Source of the DNA: Serinicoccus hydrothermalis
GTDB taxonomy: Bacteria > Actinomycetota > Actinomycetes > Actinomycetales > Dermatophilaceae
Direction: 5' to 3'
NCBI RefSeq assembly: GCF_001685415.1
Contig: NZ_CP014989.1
Span: forward strand, 1,240,001 to 1,304,000
DNA: 64,000 nucleotides
In this document: in pieces, positions 48,274 through 58,259 of the stretch
Layout: each line of letters opens with the position of its first letter
Position numbering within the stretch: the first letter of the stretch is position 1
Notes under the pieces: generated by a model
Database searches by the model: none
What the model saw: the letters and a program-made list of their open reading frames with translations, nothing else
What the model was told of the DNA's origin: nothing
Made by a program: the position numbers and the translations under genes

Positions 48274-48325
48274 GAATTCGACCTCTCGAATCGTCGCCAT
48301 GGCGACGTTTCGAGTGGTCGAATTC
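48274..48325. terminator. 52-base near-perfect palindrome after the Nudix-kinase gene
   Basis: Two 26-base arms centred on CCATGG, with only two T-T mismatches. Arms begin GAATTCGACC and close on CGTCGCC. It starts six bases past the stop codon of the minus-strand gene at 48332, so it may end that transcript. It is AT-richer than its surroundings. Confidence 0.7.
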
Positions 48326-48331
48326 CGGCAG

Positions 48332-49447
48332 TCAGGGGCTGGTGGGGTTGGTGGGGCTCGACGGGTCGGTGCTCGTGGGGGTAATGGGCTTGTCGGGAGT
48401 GGTGTCGATGACCAGGTCGGCGCGCTCGCGCGGCCGGTCGGCGTCGAAGACCTGCTGCTCCTGGGCGGCCCAGCGCTCCCAGTGCGGCCGGAAGGTCTCG
48501 CCGTCCCGGGCGATCCCGCGCCGCATGCGCAGCCCGTCCTCGGCCTCGACCCAGACGCGGACCGCCGCGTGCTCCGCGGCCGGTCCGACGCTGGAGCCGC
48601 ACCCCTCGACCACGAGCACCCCGCCCGGCTCCACCTCGACGGGCACCGGCTCGGGCGCCCAGCCGTCGGCGTGCCAGTCCCAGCGCCGGTATGCCGCCCG
48701 CTCGCCGCGCGAGAGCGGCTCCAGCACCTGCTCGGCCAGCAGCCCCGAGGCCTGCGCGAGCCCGTCCCAGCCGGGGTAGAGGTCGTCCATGTGGAGCAGG
48801 GGCGCCCCGAGGTCACGGGCCAGCGCCCGCGCCAGCACGGTCTTGCCCGAGCCGCTCGGCCCGTCGACCGCCACGACCGTGACCGCGTCGCCCGACGCGG
48901 GCGCCGTCCGCCCCTCGCCGCCCCGCGCCCGGTCGACCAGCTCGCGCAGGCGGGCGACCTCGCGGTCGTCGACCACCCCGAAGCCGAGGGCCTGGTCCGG
49001 CAGTCCGGCACCGCCGGCAGCCCGCCAGGCGGTGTCGACCAGGCTGAGGCAGGGCAGGGTCTCCAGCTCCTCCAGCGGCACCCACCGGACGTCGTCGCTG
49101 CTGCCGTCGGTCTCGACCGTCAGCCGGCCCCCAACCACCTCGGCGGTGAAGACGATCCGCACCGCCTGCCAGACGGTCTGCCCCGCCGGGTCGAGGTCGT
49201 CCAGGCCGCTCCACGCGTCGGTGGTGAGGACGCCGGTGAGGCGCACGGCATACCCGCTCTCCTCGTGCACCTCGCGCACCGCCGCCTGCTCCGGCGTCTC
49301 CCCCGGCTCGATCCCGCCGCCGACGAGGGTCCACCCGGGGCGTGCCACCCGACCGTCGGGGAGCGTCATCCCGCGCCACCGGCTCAGCAGCACCGCGCCG
49401 TCGCGCTCGATCCAGGCATAGCACCCCACCCGCGTCCGCACGTCCAC
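48332..49447 (-). CDS. Nudix hydrolase fused to a uridine-kinase-like P-loop domain
   Basis: A 371-residue two-domain protein. The N-terminal half (about 1-150) is a Nudix domain with the box GGGIEPGETPEQAAVREVHE followed by ESGY. The C-terminal half (about 190-345) is a P-loop kinase with GPSGSGKTVLARAL and a uridine-kinase-like LLHMDDLYPGWDGL. The tail is rich in Thr, Pro and Ser. The joint suggests nucleotide clean-up or a phosphorylation step on one metabolite, but no substrate can be named. GTG 49447 lies six bases after TACAGT on the minus strand. Confidence 0.82.
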   Translation of the reverse strand: MDVRTRVGCYAWIERDGAVLLSRWRGMTLPDGRVARPGWTLVGGGIEPGETPEQAAVREVHEESGYAVRLTGVLTTDAWSGLDDLDPAGQTVWQAVRIVFTAEVVGGRLTVETDGSSDDVRWVPLEELETLPCLSLVDTAWRAAGGAGLPDQALGFGVVDDREVARLRELVDRARGGEGRTAPASGDAVTVVAVDGPSGSGKTVLARALARDLGAPLLHMDDLYPGWDGLAQASGLLAEQVLEPLSRGERAAYRRWDWHADGWAPEPVPVEVEPGGVLVVEGCGSSVGPAAEHAAVRVWVEAEDGLRMRRGIARDGETFRPHWERWAAQEQQVFDADRPRERADLVIDTTPDKPITPTSTDPSSPTNPTSP

Positions 49448-49516
49448 CGCGCCACTGTATGCGCCCGCCGACGCCCACCCGGCCCGCCGACCTGACCCAT
49501 ACGTCAGGATGGACCC

Positions 49517-50569
49517 ATGCGCGCCCTGATCAAGCCCAGCGCCGGGCCGGGACTCGAGCTCGCCGACGTGCCCGAGCCGCCGCCCGGGCCGGGCGAGGTC
49601 AAGATCCGGGTGCTGCGGGCCGGGCTCTGCGGCACCGACCTGCACATCGAGGCCTGGGACGACTGGGCCGCCTCCATGCTCGAGCCGCCGCTGGTCGTCG
49701 GCCACGAGTTCTACGGCGAGATCGTCGAGCTCGGCGAGGGGGTCCCGACCGACGAGCGCTACGGCCTGCAGGTCGGGCAGCGGTGCTCGGTCGAGGGCCA
49801 CGTCGTCTGCGGCGTCTGCCGCAACTGCCGCGCCGGCCGGCGCCACATGTGCGTGCGCACCTCCAACCTCGGGGTCAACCGCGACGGCTGCTTCGCCGAC
49901 TTCGTCGTCGTGCCGCACAGCAACGTCTGGGTGCAGCCCGAGCTCATCGACCCCGACCTCGGCGCCGTCTTCGACCCGCTCGGCAACGCCGTGCACACCG
50001 CGCTGTCCTTCCCGCTCGAGGGTGAGGACGTGCTCATCACCGGCGCCGGACCGATCGGCGTCATGGCCGCGGCGATCGCCCGGCACGCCGGCGCGCGATA
50101 TGTCGTGGTCACCGATGTCTCGGAGTCGCGGCTGCAGCTGGCGCGCAGCGTCGGCGCGGACCTCGGCGTCGACGTCTCCCGCGAGCGCATCGCCGCGGCG
50201 CAGGAGCGGCTCGGGATGACCGAGGGCTTCGACGTCGTCCTGGAGATGTCCGGCAACCCGCGGGCGATGGCCGAGCTCATCGACAACTGCACGCACGGCG
50301 CCAAGGTGGCGATGCTCGGCATACCCGCCGAGCCGTTCGCCATCGACTGGGGCAAGGTGATCTCGCACATGATCACCCTCAAGGGGATCTACGGCCGCGA
50401 GATGTACGAGACGTGGTACAAGATGACCGCCATGCTGCAGACCTCCGGGCTGCTGCGCGACCGCGTGCGGTCGGTCATCACCGACCGCTTCCCCGCGGAC
50501 CGGTGGCAGGACGCCTTCGCCGCCGCCCGCTCGGGTCAGGGCGGCAAGGTCATCATGGACTGGAGCTAG
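49517..50569 (+). CDS. tdh: L-threonine 3-dehydrogenase
   Basis: A 350-residue zinc alcohol-dehydrogenase-type enzyme that oxidises threonine to 2-amino-3-ketobutyrate with NAD+. The catalytic zinc region is [15 protein letters not shown] and [12 protein letters not shown]; the structural zinc site is [15 protein letters not shown]; the NAD site is [12 protein letters not shown]. It is followed ten bases later by kbl, the next enzyme in the pathway, so the pair forms a threonine-to-glycine operon. Confidence 0.94.
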   Translation: MRALIKPSAGPGLELADVPEPPPGPGEVKIRVLRAGLCGTDLHIEAWDDWAASMLEPPLVVGHEFYGEIVELGEGVPTDERYGLQVGQRCSVEGHVVCGVCRNCRAGRRHMCVRTSNLGVNRDGCFADFVVVPHSNVWVQPELIDPDLGAVFDPLGNAVHTALSFPLEGEDVLITGAGPIGVMAAAIARHAGARYVVVTDVSESRLQLARSVGADLGVDVSRERIAAAQERLGMTEGFDVVLEMSGNPRAMAELIDNCTHGAKVAMLGIPAEPFAIDWGKVISHMITLKGIYGREMYETWYKMTAMLQTSGLLRDRVRSVITDRFPADRWQDAFAAARSGQGGKVIMDWS

Positions 50570-50579
50570 GAGCGAGACG

Positions 50580-51773
<1,194 letters not shown>

Positions 51774-51787
51774 GGTGCCCCCTCCCT

Positions 51788-51853
51788 CGACCGGCCGCAC
51801 GGTCTGCGTCGACCGGCCGCACGGTTTGCGTCGACCGGCCGCACGGTTTGCGT
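51788..51853 (+). repeat. Array C of the 22-base tandem repeat (3 units)
   Basis: Three abutting units, the last two identical to the consensus. It fills most of the gap between kbl and the next gene and ends seven bases before ATG 51861, so it forms that gene's leader. Same orientation as arrays A and B. Confidence 0.92.
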
Positions 51854-51860
51854 GGCATAC

Positions 51861-52331
51861 ATGAGTGAGGGGGAGGCCCGGCGGATCGTGCGGGCCGAGG
51901 CGCGGCGCCTGAGCCTCCTGCTGGTGCTCTCGGTCCTCCTCGTCCTCGGGCTCTACCTCGGCTTCCAGGTCGGGCTGCTCGACCGGCCGCTCGCCGAGTC
52001 CCTCAGGTTCGGCATCCCGCTGCTCGCCGGGATCGGGCTGGTGCAGTACCTCTTCCTCGGGCCGGTCTGGATCCGGCGACCGGGGTCTGCGCTGGTCGGG
52101 ACGACGGTCGAGCGGGTGAGCACGTCGGGGGATCGCGACGACGCGATCGTGCTGACCAGGGACGACGTCACCGTGCGGGTCGGGCTGCCCCGCGGCACGT
52201 CCGGGTTCCGCCGCGGTGACACGGTCCTGGTGTGCCCGCGGCTGGACTACGGAAACGCCATGGGTCTGGTCGTCCCGGAGCACGTGAGCAGCACCCGGCC
52301 CGTCCTCACGGTGCGCGGCAGCGCCGTCTGA
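51861..52331 (+). CDS. Hypothetical two-helix membrane protein
   Basis: A 156-residue protein: a charged N-terminus (MSEGEARRIVRAEARR), two membrane helices at about residues 17-35 and 48-68, then a soluble beta-rich domain of about 85 residues (VGTTVERVSTSGDRDDAIVL). ATG 51861 was chosen; a GTG at 51852 in the same frame falls inside the repeat array. No ribosome site is seen because the array occupies its leader. The family is unknown. Confidence 0.7.
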   Translation: MSEGEARRIVRAEARRLSLLLVLSVLLVLGLYLGFQVGLLDRPLAESLRFGIPLLAGIGLVQYLFLGPVWIRRPGSALVGTTVERVSTSGDRDDAIVLTRDDVTVRVGLPRGTSGFRRGDTVLVCPRLDYGNAMGLVVPEHVSSTRPVLTVRGSAV

Positions 52332-52410
52332 TCCGCCGCGGCCGGGCATACCCCGTCGCCCGAGGCCTCCCGCCCCCGATCTCGGGCGCACCAGCCTGCC
52401 GGCTCAGCGA

Positions 52411-52479
52411 ACCTGGGCAAGGTTGTGCACCTGAAGCAGCATTCTCGACGGCGCCTCCCGTGCACAACCTTGCCCAGGT
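52411..52479. terminator. 20-base inverted repeat with a 29-base loop
   Basis: ACCTGGGCAAGGTTGTGCAC at 52411-52430 is perfectly repeated in reverse complement at 52460-52479. It lies between two plus-strand genes and ends 17 bases before the copper operator. Terminator or small mobile-type repeat are both possible. Confidence 0.6.
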
Positions 52480-52496
52480 CGGGTCGTGGTTGACTG

Positions 52497-52517
52497 ATAC
52501 CCCCTAGGGGTATAGAT
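52497..52517 (+). promoter_or_regulatory. CsoR-like copper operator overlapping a -10 box
   Basis: ATACCCC and GGGGTAT form a perfect inverted repeat around CTA (52497-52513), the GC-tract palindrome typical of CsoR/RcnR-family operators. The right arm runs into TATAGAT, the probable -10, eight bases before ATG 52526. A bound repressor would block this promoter. No csoR gene is in the window. Confidence 0.7.
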
Positions 52518-52525
52518 TCGACAGC

Positions 52526-54523
52526 ATGGAGCAGCACCAGGGCCACGATGACCATGTCGGGCAGTTCCGCCGGCTCTTCTGGATCATGCTCGTCCTCGCG
52601 GTGCCCACGGTGCTCGCGAGCGGCGCCTTCGCGCACCTCGTGGGCTACCACCTGCCCGACGTGCCGGGCCTGACCTGGATCTCCCCGCTGCTCGGCACGG
52701 TGATGTATGCCTGGGGCGGGCGCCCGTTCCTCACCGGCGCCGTCTCGGAGCTCCGGTCGCGCCAGCCGGGGATGATGCTGCTCATCGGCACGGCGATCAC
52801 CGTCGCCTTCCTCGCCTCGTGGGGCGCGACGCTCGGTCTGCTCGACGCCAGCCTCGACTTCTGGTGGGAGCTGGCCCTGCTCGTCGTCATCATGCTCCTC
52901 GGCCACTGGATCGAGATGCGCTCGCTCGCCGCCACCAGCTCGGCGCTGGACAGCCTGGCCGCGCTGCTCCCGGACGAGGCGGAGCGGGTCGAGGGCGACA
53001 CCACGGTCACGGTCTCCCCCGCCGAGCTCGAGGTCGGCGACGTCGTCCTGGTGCGGCCCGGCGCCTCGGTGCCGGCGGACGGCCGGATCGTCGACGGGTC
53101 CGCGAGCATGGACGAGTCCATGGTCACCGGCGAGTCCACCCCGGTGCGCCGCGAGCAGGGCGACGACGTCGTGGCCGGCACCGTGGCCACCGACTCCGGG
53201 CTGCGGGTCGAGGTCACCGCCACCGGCGACGAGACGACCCTGGCCGGCATCCAGCGGCTCGTGTCCGACGCCCAGGAGTCCTCGACCCGGACCCAGCGGC
53301 TCGCGGACCGCGCGGCCGGGTGGTTGTTCTGGTTCGCGCTGACCGCGGCGGTCATCACCGCGATGGTCTGGTCCTCCCTCGGTATGCCCGACTCGGCCGT
53401 CGTGCGGGCGATCACCGTCCTCGTCATCGCCTGCCCGCACGCGCTGGGCCTGGCGATCCCGCTGGTGGTCTCGATCGCCACCGAGCGCGCGGCCCGGGCC
53501 GGGGTGCTCGTCACCGACCGGCTGGCGCTGGAGTCCATGCGCACCATCGACACGGTGCTCTTCGACAAGACCGGCACGCTGACCGAGGGCGAGCCCACGG
53601 TGACGGCCGTCGAGCCGGCCGAGGGGCACGACGAGGACGAGGTGCTCCGGCTCGCGGCGGCCGCCGAGTCGGACAGCGAGCACCCGCTGGCCCGCGCGAT
53701 CCAGGGCGCGGCGGAGGAGAAGGACCTCGAGGTGCCCGCCGCCGACGACTTCAGCTCCTCCCCCGCCGTCGGCGTGCGCGCCAGGGTCGAGACCGCGACG
53801 GTGCAGGTCGGCGGCCCCTCCCTCCTCGAGCAGGAGAGCCTGTCCGAGCTGCCGGTCGCCGACTCCTGGCGCGAGGAGGGCGCGATCATCCTGCACGTCG
53901 TGCGCGACGGTGAGGTGATCGGTGCGCTCCGGCTGGCCGACGGCATACGCCCCGAGTCACGCGAGGCGGTGGACGCGCTGCACGCGGACGGGGTGGACGT
54001 GGTGATGATCACGGGCGACGCCCAGGCCGTCGCCGACGAGGTCGCCCGGCAGCTCGGCATCGACCGGGTCTTCGCCGGGGTGCGGCCGCAGGACAAGTCC
54101 GACAAGGTGGCCGAGCTGCAGCAGGAGGGCCGCAGGGTGGCCATGGTCGGCGACGGGGTCAACGACGCCCCGGCCCTGGCCCAGGCCGACGTCGGCCTGG
54201 CGATCGGGGCCGGCACCGACGTCGCGATCGGGTCGGCCGGCGTGGTGCTGGCGAGCTCCGACCCCCGCTCGGTCCTGTCGGTGCGCCAGCTGTCGCGCGC
54301 GAGCTACCGCAAGATGACCCAGAACCTCTGGTGGGCCGCCGGCTACAACCTCGTCTCGGTGCCGCTCGCGGCCGGGGTCCTGGCACCGATCGGCTTCGTG
54401 CTCCCCATGAGCGTCGGCGCCCTGCTCATGTCCGCCTCGACCGTGGTCGTGGCGCTCAACGCCCAGCTGCTGCGCCGCCTCGACCTCACCCCCGGCGCGG
54501 GCACCACCCAGGACCGGGCCTGA
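52526..54523 (+). CDS. copB: Copper-exporting P1B-type ATPase (CopB-like)
   Basis: A 665-residue heavy-metal pump. The N-terminus is short and His-rich (MEQHQGHDDH), with no CxxC metal-binding domain. The membrane metal site is C303-P-H305, the CPH form of the P1B-3/CopB class. The phosphorylated residue is D347 in DKTGT; TGES and GDGVNDAPALAQADVG are also present. It exports copper or silver across the inner membrane. TATAGAT eight bases upstream suggests a leaderless message under copper control. Confidence 0.92.
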   Translation: MEQHQGHDDHVGQFRRLFWIMLVLAVPTVLASGAFAHLVGYHLPDVPGLTWISPLLGTVMYAWGGRPFLTGAVSELRSRQPGMMLLIGTAITVAFLASWGATLGLLDASLDFWWELALLVVIMLLGHWIEMRSLAATSSALDSLAALLPDEAERVEGDTTVTVSPAELEVGDVVLVRPGASVPADGRIVDGSASMDESMVTGESTPVRREQGDDVVAGTVATDSGLRVEVTATGDETTLAGIQRLVSDAQESSTRTQRLADRAAGWLFWFALTAAVITAMVWSSLGMPDSAVVRAITVLVIACPHALGLAIPLVVSIATERAARAGVLVTDRLALESMRTIDTVLFDKTGTLTEGEPTVTAVEPAEGHDEDEVLRLAAAAESDSEHPLARAIQGAAEEKDLEVPAADDFSSSPAVGVRARVETATVQVGGPSLLEQESLSELPVADSWREEGAIILHVVRDGEVIGALRLADGIRPESREAVDALHADGVDVVMITGDAQAVADEVARQLGIDRVFAGVRPQDKSDKVAELQQEGRRVAMVGDGVNDAPALAQADVGLAIGAGTDVAIGSAGVVLASSDPRSVLSVRQLSRASYRKMTQNLWWAAGYNLVSVPLAAGVLAPIGFVLPMSVGALLMSASTVVVALNAQLLRRLDLTPGAGTTQDRA

Positions 54524-54550
54524 GCTGCACGGGGGCGGGCGGCAGATCCC

Positions 54551-54829
54551 TCAGCTGCGGTTGAAGATGCGGCGCAGGCCGCCGAGCGTGACGGCGACGA
54601 CGGCGACGCCCCCGAGCACGGTCGCGAGGCGGTCGTAGCGGGGGTTGCCCTCGCTGTCCATCGTCGCGTCGTTGACCTTGCCCTTGAGCGAGGCGATCGC
54701 GTTGGCCTTGATCGTGTCCGGGCTGACCCGGTAGGTCAGCTCGTCGACGGTGCGGGCGAGCCGGCTGCGGGTCGCCGAGATGTCGGCCTCGATCTCCTTG
54801 ACGGAGCGGGAAGGCTGCTTGTTGGCCAT
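54551..54829 (-). CDS. DUF3618 protein
   Basis: A 92-residue protein: EIEADISATRSRLARTVDEL is the DUF3618 signature, followed by a C-terminal hydrophobic segment (LGGVAVVAVTLGGL) that would anchor it in the membrane. In M. tuberculosis Rv2520c is also next to bcp (Rv2521). The role is unknown. ATG 54829 is divergent from bcp, 88 bases away. Confidence 0.9.
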   Translation of the reverse strand: MANKQPSRSVKEIEADISATRSRLARTVDELTYRVSPDTIKANAIASLKGKVNDATMDSEGNPRYDRLATVLGGVAVVAVTLGGLRRIFNRS

Positions 54830-54917
54830 GTGCGGGAGTCCTCGGGTCGAAGTCGTGGTGCGGTCTGCAGAGACGATAACTTAGGCCCTCCCTGTTGGTG
54901 ACGTCGAAAGGACCTCC

Positions 54918-55400
54918 GTGCCCCGTCTCGAGCCCGGTCAGCCCGCCCCCACCTGGACCCTCCCCACCGCCGATGGCGGCGAGCTCAGCCTCTCCGACCT
55001 CGCCGGGCGCAAGGTCATCCTCTACGTCTACCCCGCGGCGATGACCCCGGGCTGCACCACGCAGGCCTGCGACTTCCGCGACAACGAGGCGGTCTTCACC
55101 CGGGAGGGGTATGCCGTCGTCGGCGTCTCCCCGGACCCGGTCGACAAGCTCGCGACGTTCGCCGACCAGGAGTCGCTGGGCTTCCCGCTCGTCTCCGACG
55201 AGGACAAGGAGATGCTCACCGCCTACGGCGCCTACGGCGAGAAGCAGAACTACGGCAAGACGGTCGTCGGCGTCATCCGCTCGACCTTCGTCCTCGACGA
55301 GGAGGGCGTGGTCGAGGTCGCGAAGTACAACGTGCGCGCCAAGGGCCACGTCACCTCCCTGGCCAAGCAGCTCGGCGTGGAGCTGCCCGGAGCCGGCTGA
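54918..55400 (+). CDS. bcp: Thiol peroxidase of the BCP family
   Basis: A 160-residue peroxiredoxin that reduces hydroperoxides. The peroxidatic cysteine is C46 in TPGCTTQACDFRD and a resolving cysteine C51 lies five residues on, the atypical two-Cys arrangement of many BCPs. GTG 54918 has AAAGGA eight bases upstream. It corresponds to Rv2521. A tRNA-Leu lies on the other strand just downstream. Confidence 0.94.
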   Translation: MPRLEPGQPAPTWTLPTADGGELSLSDLAGRKVILYVYPAAMTPGCTTQACDFRDNEAVFTREGYAVVGVSPDPVDKLATFADQESLGFPLVSDEDKEMLTAYGAYGEKQNYGKTVVGVIRSTFVLDEEGVVEVAKYNVRAKGHVTSLAKQLGVELPGAG

Positions 55401-55425
55401 GGGCATACCTGCGACGAGAGATCGG

Positions 55426-55507
55426 TGCGCTCGGCGGGACTCGAACCCGCACACCCGGAGGCACAGGAACCTAAATCCTGCGTGTCTACCAGTTCCACCA
55501 CGAGCGC
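55426..55507 (-). tRNA. tRNA-Leu (TAG)
   Basis: An 82-base class II tRNA: acceptor GCGCTCG with CGAGCGC and discriminator A, D arm GGTGGAACTGGTAGACAC, anticodon stem CAGGA with loop TTTAGGT (TAG), a long variable arm, and T arm GTTCGAGTC. CCA is not encoded. Confidence 0.95.
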
Positions 55508-55519
55508 GGAGGGACCAGC

Positions 55520-56470
55520 CTAGCCAGCGGCGTCGGTGACCGCGTGCAGCCCTGCCTCGGGTATGCCCGGGGTCAGCACCCGCCAGCCGCGCCCCCACGA
55601 GCGGGTCTCGGCGAGCACGGTGTCGACGAGGTCGCCCGTCGTGAGGCAGAGCACGGTCGGGCCGGCCCCGGACACGACCGCGGCGTGCCCGAGGGTCCGC
55701 AGCGTGTCGACGGCGCCCATGGTGACCGGGTAGGCCTCGCGCCGCTGCTCCTGGTGCAGCCAGTCGCTCGTGGCGTCCAGGAGCAGCGTCGGCTCGCTGG
55801 TCAGGGCGTGCACGAGCAGCGCCGCCCGCCCCGCCTGCCGCACGGCGTCCTGGCGGGGGACCGTGGGCGTCAGCACCGCACGGGCGGTGGCGGTGTCCAG
55901 CCGCTGCCCCTCCGGCAGCAGCACCACCGGCACGACGTCCGGGTGCAGCGGCGGCCGGGCGGTCCGGACCACCTGGGCGGCCGGCATCCAGGAGACCGTG
56001 AGCCCGCCGTAGACGGAGGCCGAGGAGTTGTCGGGGTGCCCCTCGGCGACGCCGGCGTGGGTGTTGATCAGGCCCAGGTCGGCCTCGGTCAGCGCCCCCT
56101 CGCGCACCAGCGCGAAGCCCAGCCCGAGGCCGCCCACGATCGCGGTCGCCGAGCTGCCCAGGCCGGCGGCCATGGGGATGGTGTTGGCGCAGGTCAGCCG
56201 CAGGCCGTAGCCCGAGAGCCAGTCGACGCCGCACGCCTGCAGCGCCTCGCGCAGCCGGGTCGCGACGAGGTGCCGCTCGTCCGCGGGCAGGTCGCCCGCC
56301 CCCTCGCCCGCGAGCACGAGCTCCAGGGCGCCGGGCTCGGGGAGGACCTCGACGGCATACTCGTCCCAGATGCCGAGGGCGAGCCCGATGCTGTCGAAGC
56401 CGGGCCCGAGGTTGGCGCTGCTGGCGGGCACCCGCACCCGGGCGGTCGCGCCGGGCGTCAGCGGCGCCAT
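55520..56470 (-). CDS. thrB: Homoserine kinase
   Basis: A 316-residue GHMP kinase that phosphorylates homoserine for threonine synthesis. Motifs are VPASSANLGPGFDSIGLALG at the N-terminus, the ATP loop PMAAGLGSSATAIVGGL, and the late VVSGAGPTVLCL. ATG 56470 overlaps the thrC stop (ATGA), so thrC-thrB are coupled. No hom gene is seen upstream of thrC, unlike the usual hom-thrC-thrB order. Confidence 0.95.
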   Translation of the reverse strand: MAPLTPGATARVRVPASSANLGPGFDSIGLALGIWDEYAVEVLPEPGALELVLAGEGAGDLPADERHLVATRLREALQACGVDWLSGYGLRLTCANTIPMAAGLGSSATAIVGGLGLGFALVREGALTEADLGLINTHAGVAEGHPDNSSASVYGGLTVSWMPAAQVVRTARPPLHPDVVPVVLLPEGQRLDTATARAVLTPTVPRQDAVRQAGRAALLVHALTSEPTLLLDATSDWLHQEQRREAYPVTMGAVDTLRTLGHAAVVSGAGPTVLCLTTGDLVDTVLAETRSWGRGWRVLTPGIPEAGLHAVTDAAG

Positions 56471-57564
56471 CACCCCAGCCCGAGGGCGTCGGCGACGCTC
56501 ACGACGTCGACCGAGACGCGCACCGGGTCGATGTCGCTGCCGTCGGCGCCCTTGAGCGCCCACTGCGGGTCCTTGAGCCCGTGCCCGGTGACCGTGCAGA
56601 CGATCGTGGCCCCGGCCGGGACGTGCCCGGCGGCGTGCCGCTTGAGCAGCCCGGCGACCGAGGCGGCCGACGCGGGCTCGACGAAGATCCCCTCGCGCGA
56701 GGACAGCAGCCGGTGCGCGGCGAGGATCTCCTCGTCCGTCACCGCCTCGATGACACCGCCCGACTCGTCGCGGGCGGCCTCGGCCTGCTCCCACGAGGCC
56801 GGGTTGCCGATGCGGATCGCGGTGGCGATGGTCTCCGGGTCACCGACCGGGTGGCCCTGCACGATCGGCGCCGCCCCGGCGGCCTGGAAGCCCCACATCT
56901 GCGGCCGGTGCGAGGCCGGGGCCTCGCCGCCGGCACCGGGGGCGCCGGGATCGGCATACTCGCCGTAACCCTTCCAGTAGGCGGTGATGTTGCCCGCGTT
57001 GCCGACCGGCAGGCAGTGGATGTCGGGGGCGTCGCCGAGCGCGTCCACGACCTCGAAGGCCGCGGTCTTCTGCCCCTCGATGCGGGCCGGGTTGACCGAG
57101 TTGACGAGCTCGACGGGGTAGGCCTCGGCCAGCTTGCGGGCCACCGTCAGGCAGTCGTCGAAGTTGCCCTGCACCTGGATGAGGGTCGCGCCGCCGGCGA
57201 TCGCCTGGCTCAGCTTGCCGATGGCGATCTTGCCCTCGGGCACGAGCACGCCGCACTCCATGCCCGCCTTGGTGGCGTAGGCGGCCGCGCTCGCGCTGGT
57301 GTTGCCCGTCGAGGCGCAGATGACGGCCTTGGCCCCCTGCCGCGCGGCGTCGCTGATGGCCGCGGTCATGCCGCGGTCCTTGAAGGAGCCGGTGGGGTTG
57401 AGGCCCTCGTACTTCACGTGGACCTGCGCGCCCACGAGCTCGCTGAGGTGCTCGGCGGGGATGAGCGGCGTCCCGCCCTCGCGCAGGGTCACGACCTGCT
57501 CGGTGATCGAGGCGGGCAGGCGGTCGGCATACTCGGCGATCACGCCGCGCCACTGGTGGGCCAT
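56470..57564 (-). CDS. thrC: Threonine synthase
   Basis: A 364-residue PLP enzyme that makes threonine from O-phosphohomoserine. The PLP lysine lies in [11 protein letters not shown] and the phosphate loop in [28 protein letters not shown] and VTGHGLKDP are further marks. It is the short actinobacterial form. The stop overlaps thrB. No leader peptide or riboswitch was found in the 62 bases between it and rdgB, whose gene lies downstream in the window but upstream in neither transcript sense. Confidence 0.95.
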   Translation of the reverse strand: MAHQWRGVIAEYADRLPASITEQVVTLREGGTPLIPAEHLSELVGAQVHVKYEGLNPTGSFKDRGMTAAISDAARQGAKAVICASTGNTSASAAAYATKAGMECGVLVPEGKIAIGKLSQAIAGGATLIQVQGNFDDCLTVARKLAEAYPVELVNSVNPARIEGQKTAAFEVVDALGDAPDIHCLPVGNAGNITAYWKGYGEYADPGAPGAGGEAPASHRPQMWGFQAAGAAPIVQGHPVGDPETIATAIRIGNPASWEQAEAARDESGGVIEAVTDEEILAAHRLLSSREGIFVEPASAASVAGLLKRHAAGHVPAGATIVCTVTGHGLKDPQWALKGADGSDIDPVRVSVDVVSVADALGLG

Positions 57565-57626
57565 GGGTCGTCAGTTCCTTCGTGCTTGACCACGGGTCAG
57601 GGACCAAGGGTATGGGGTGGGTCCCG

Positions 57627-58259
57627 TCAGTCGAGCAGCGCCTCGACGTCCTGGGCCAGGGCGCTGAAGGCCTCGCCCCGGTGGGAGATCGCGTGCTTCT
57701 CCGCAGCGGTGTGCTCGGCCAGGGTGCGGCCGTCGGGCCGGACGAGCAGCGGGTCGTAGCCGAAGCCGTTCGTGCCGCGCGGCTCGCGGCCCAGCACGCC
57801 CCGGCAGCTGCCCTCGCGCACGACCTCCTCGCCCCCCGGCAGCACCAGCGCGGCGGCGCAGACGAACCCCGCACCGCGGTGCTCTTCGGGGACGTCGGCC
57901 AGCTGGGCCAGGAGCAGGTCGTTGTTGGCCTCGTCCTTGCTGCGGCCGGTGGCCTCCCCCAACGGGCCGGACCAGCGCGCGGAGAAGATCCCCGGCGCCC
58001 CGCCCAGGACGTCGACCGCCAGGCCGGAGTCGTCGGCGAGGGCGGGCACGCCGGTGGAGGACGCGGCATACCGGGCCTTGAGCAGGGCGTTCTGCGCGAA
58101 GGTGACGCCGGACTCGACGACGTCCTCGAGATCCGGGAAGGCGTCCAGCCCGACGAGCTCGAGCCCGGTCCGCCCCAGCACGTCGGCGAGGATGTCGCGC
58201 AGCTCGCCGACCTTGCCGGGGTTGCGCGTGGCGAGCACCAGCCGACGGTCGGTCACCAC
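57627..58259 (-). CDS. rdgB: Non-canonical purine NTP pyrophosphatase (RdgB/HAM1)
   Basis: A 210-residue enzyme that hydrolyses dITP, ITP and XTP to keep them out of DNA and RNA. The N-terminus has [16 protein letters not shown]; other marks are [20 protein letters not shown] and [10 protein letters not shown]. The GTG start at 58259 lies inside the last bases of rph (7-base overlap), so the pair is coupled, an arrangement common in actinobacteria. Confidence 0.95.
   Translation of the reverse strand: MVTDRRLVLATRNPGKVGELRDILADVLGRTGLELVGLDAFPDLEDVVESGVTFAQNALLKARYAASSTGVPALADDSGLAVDVLGGAPGIFSARWSGPLGEATGRSKDEANNDLLLAQLADVPEEHRGAGFVCAAALVLPGGEEVVREGSCRGVLGREPRGTNGFGYDPLLVRPDGRTLAEHTAAEKHAISHRGEAFSALAQDVEALLD

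Noticed and set aside
57565-57626. A threonine riboswitch or attenuator near thrC
   Set aside because: The 62 bases hold no leader peptide, Thr codon run or terminator pair, and lie upstream of thrC without a clear structure.
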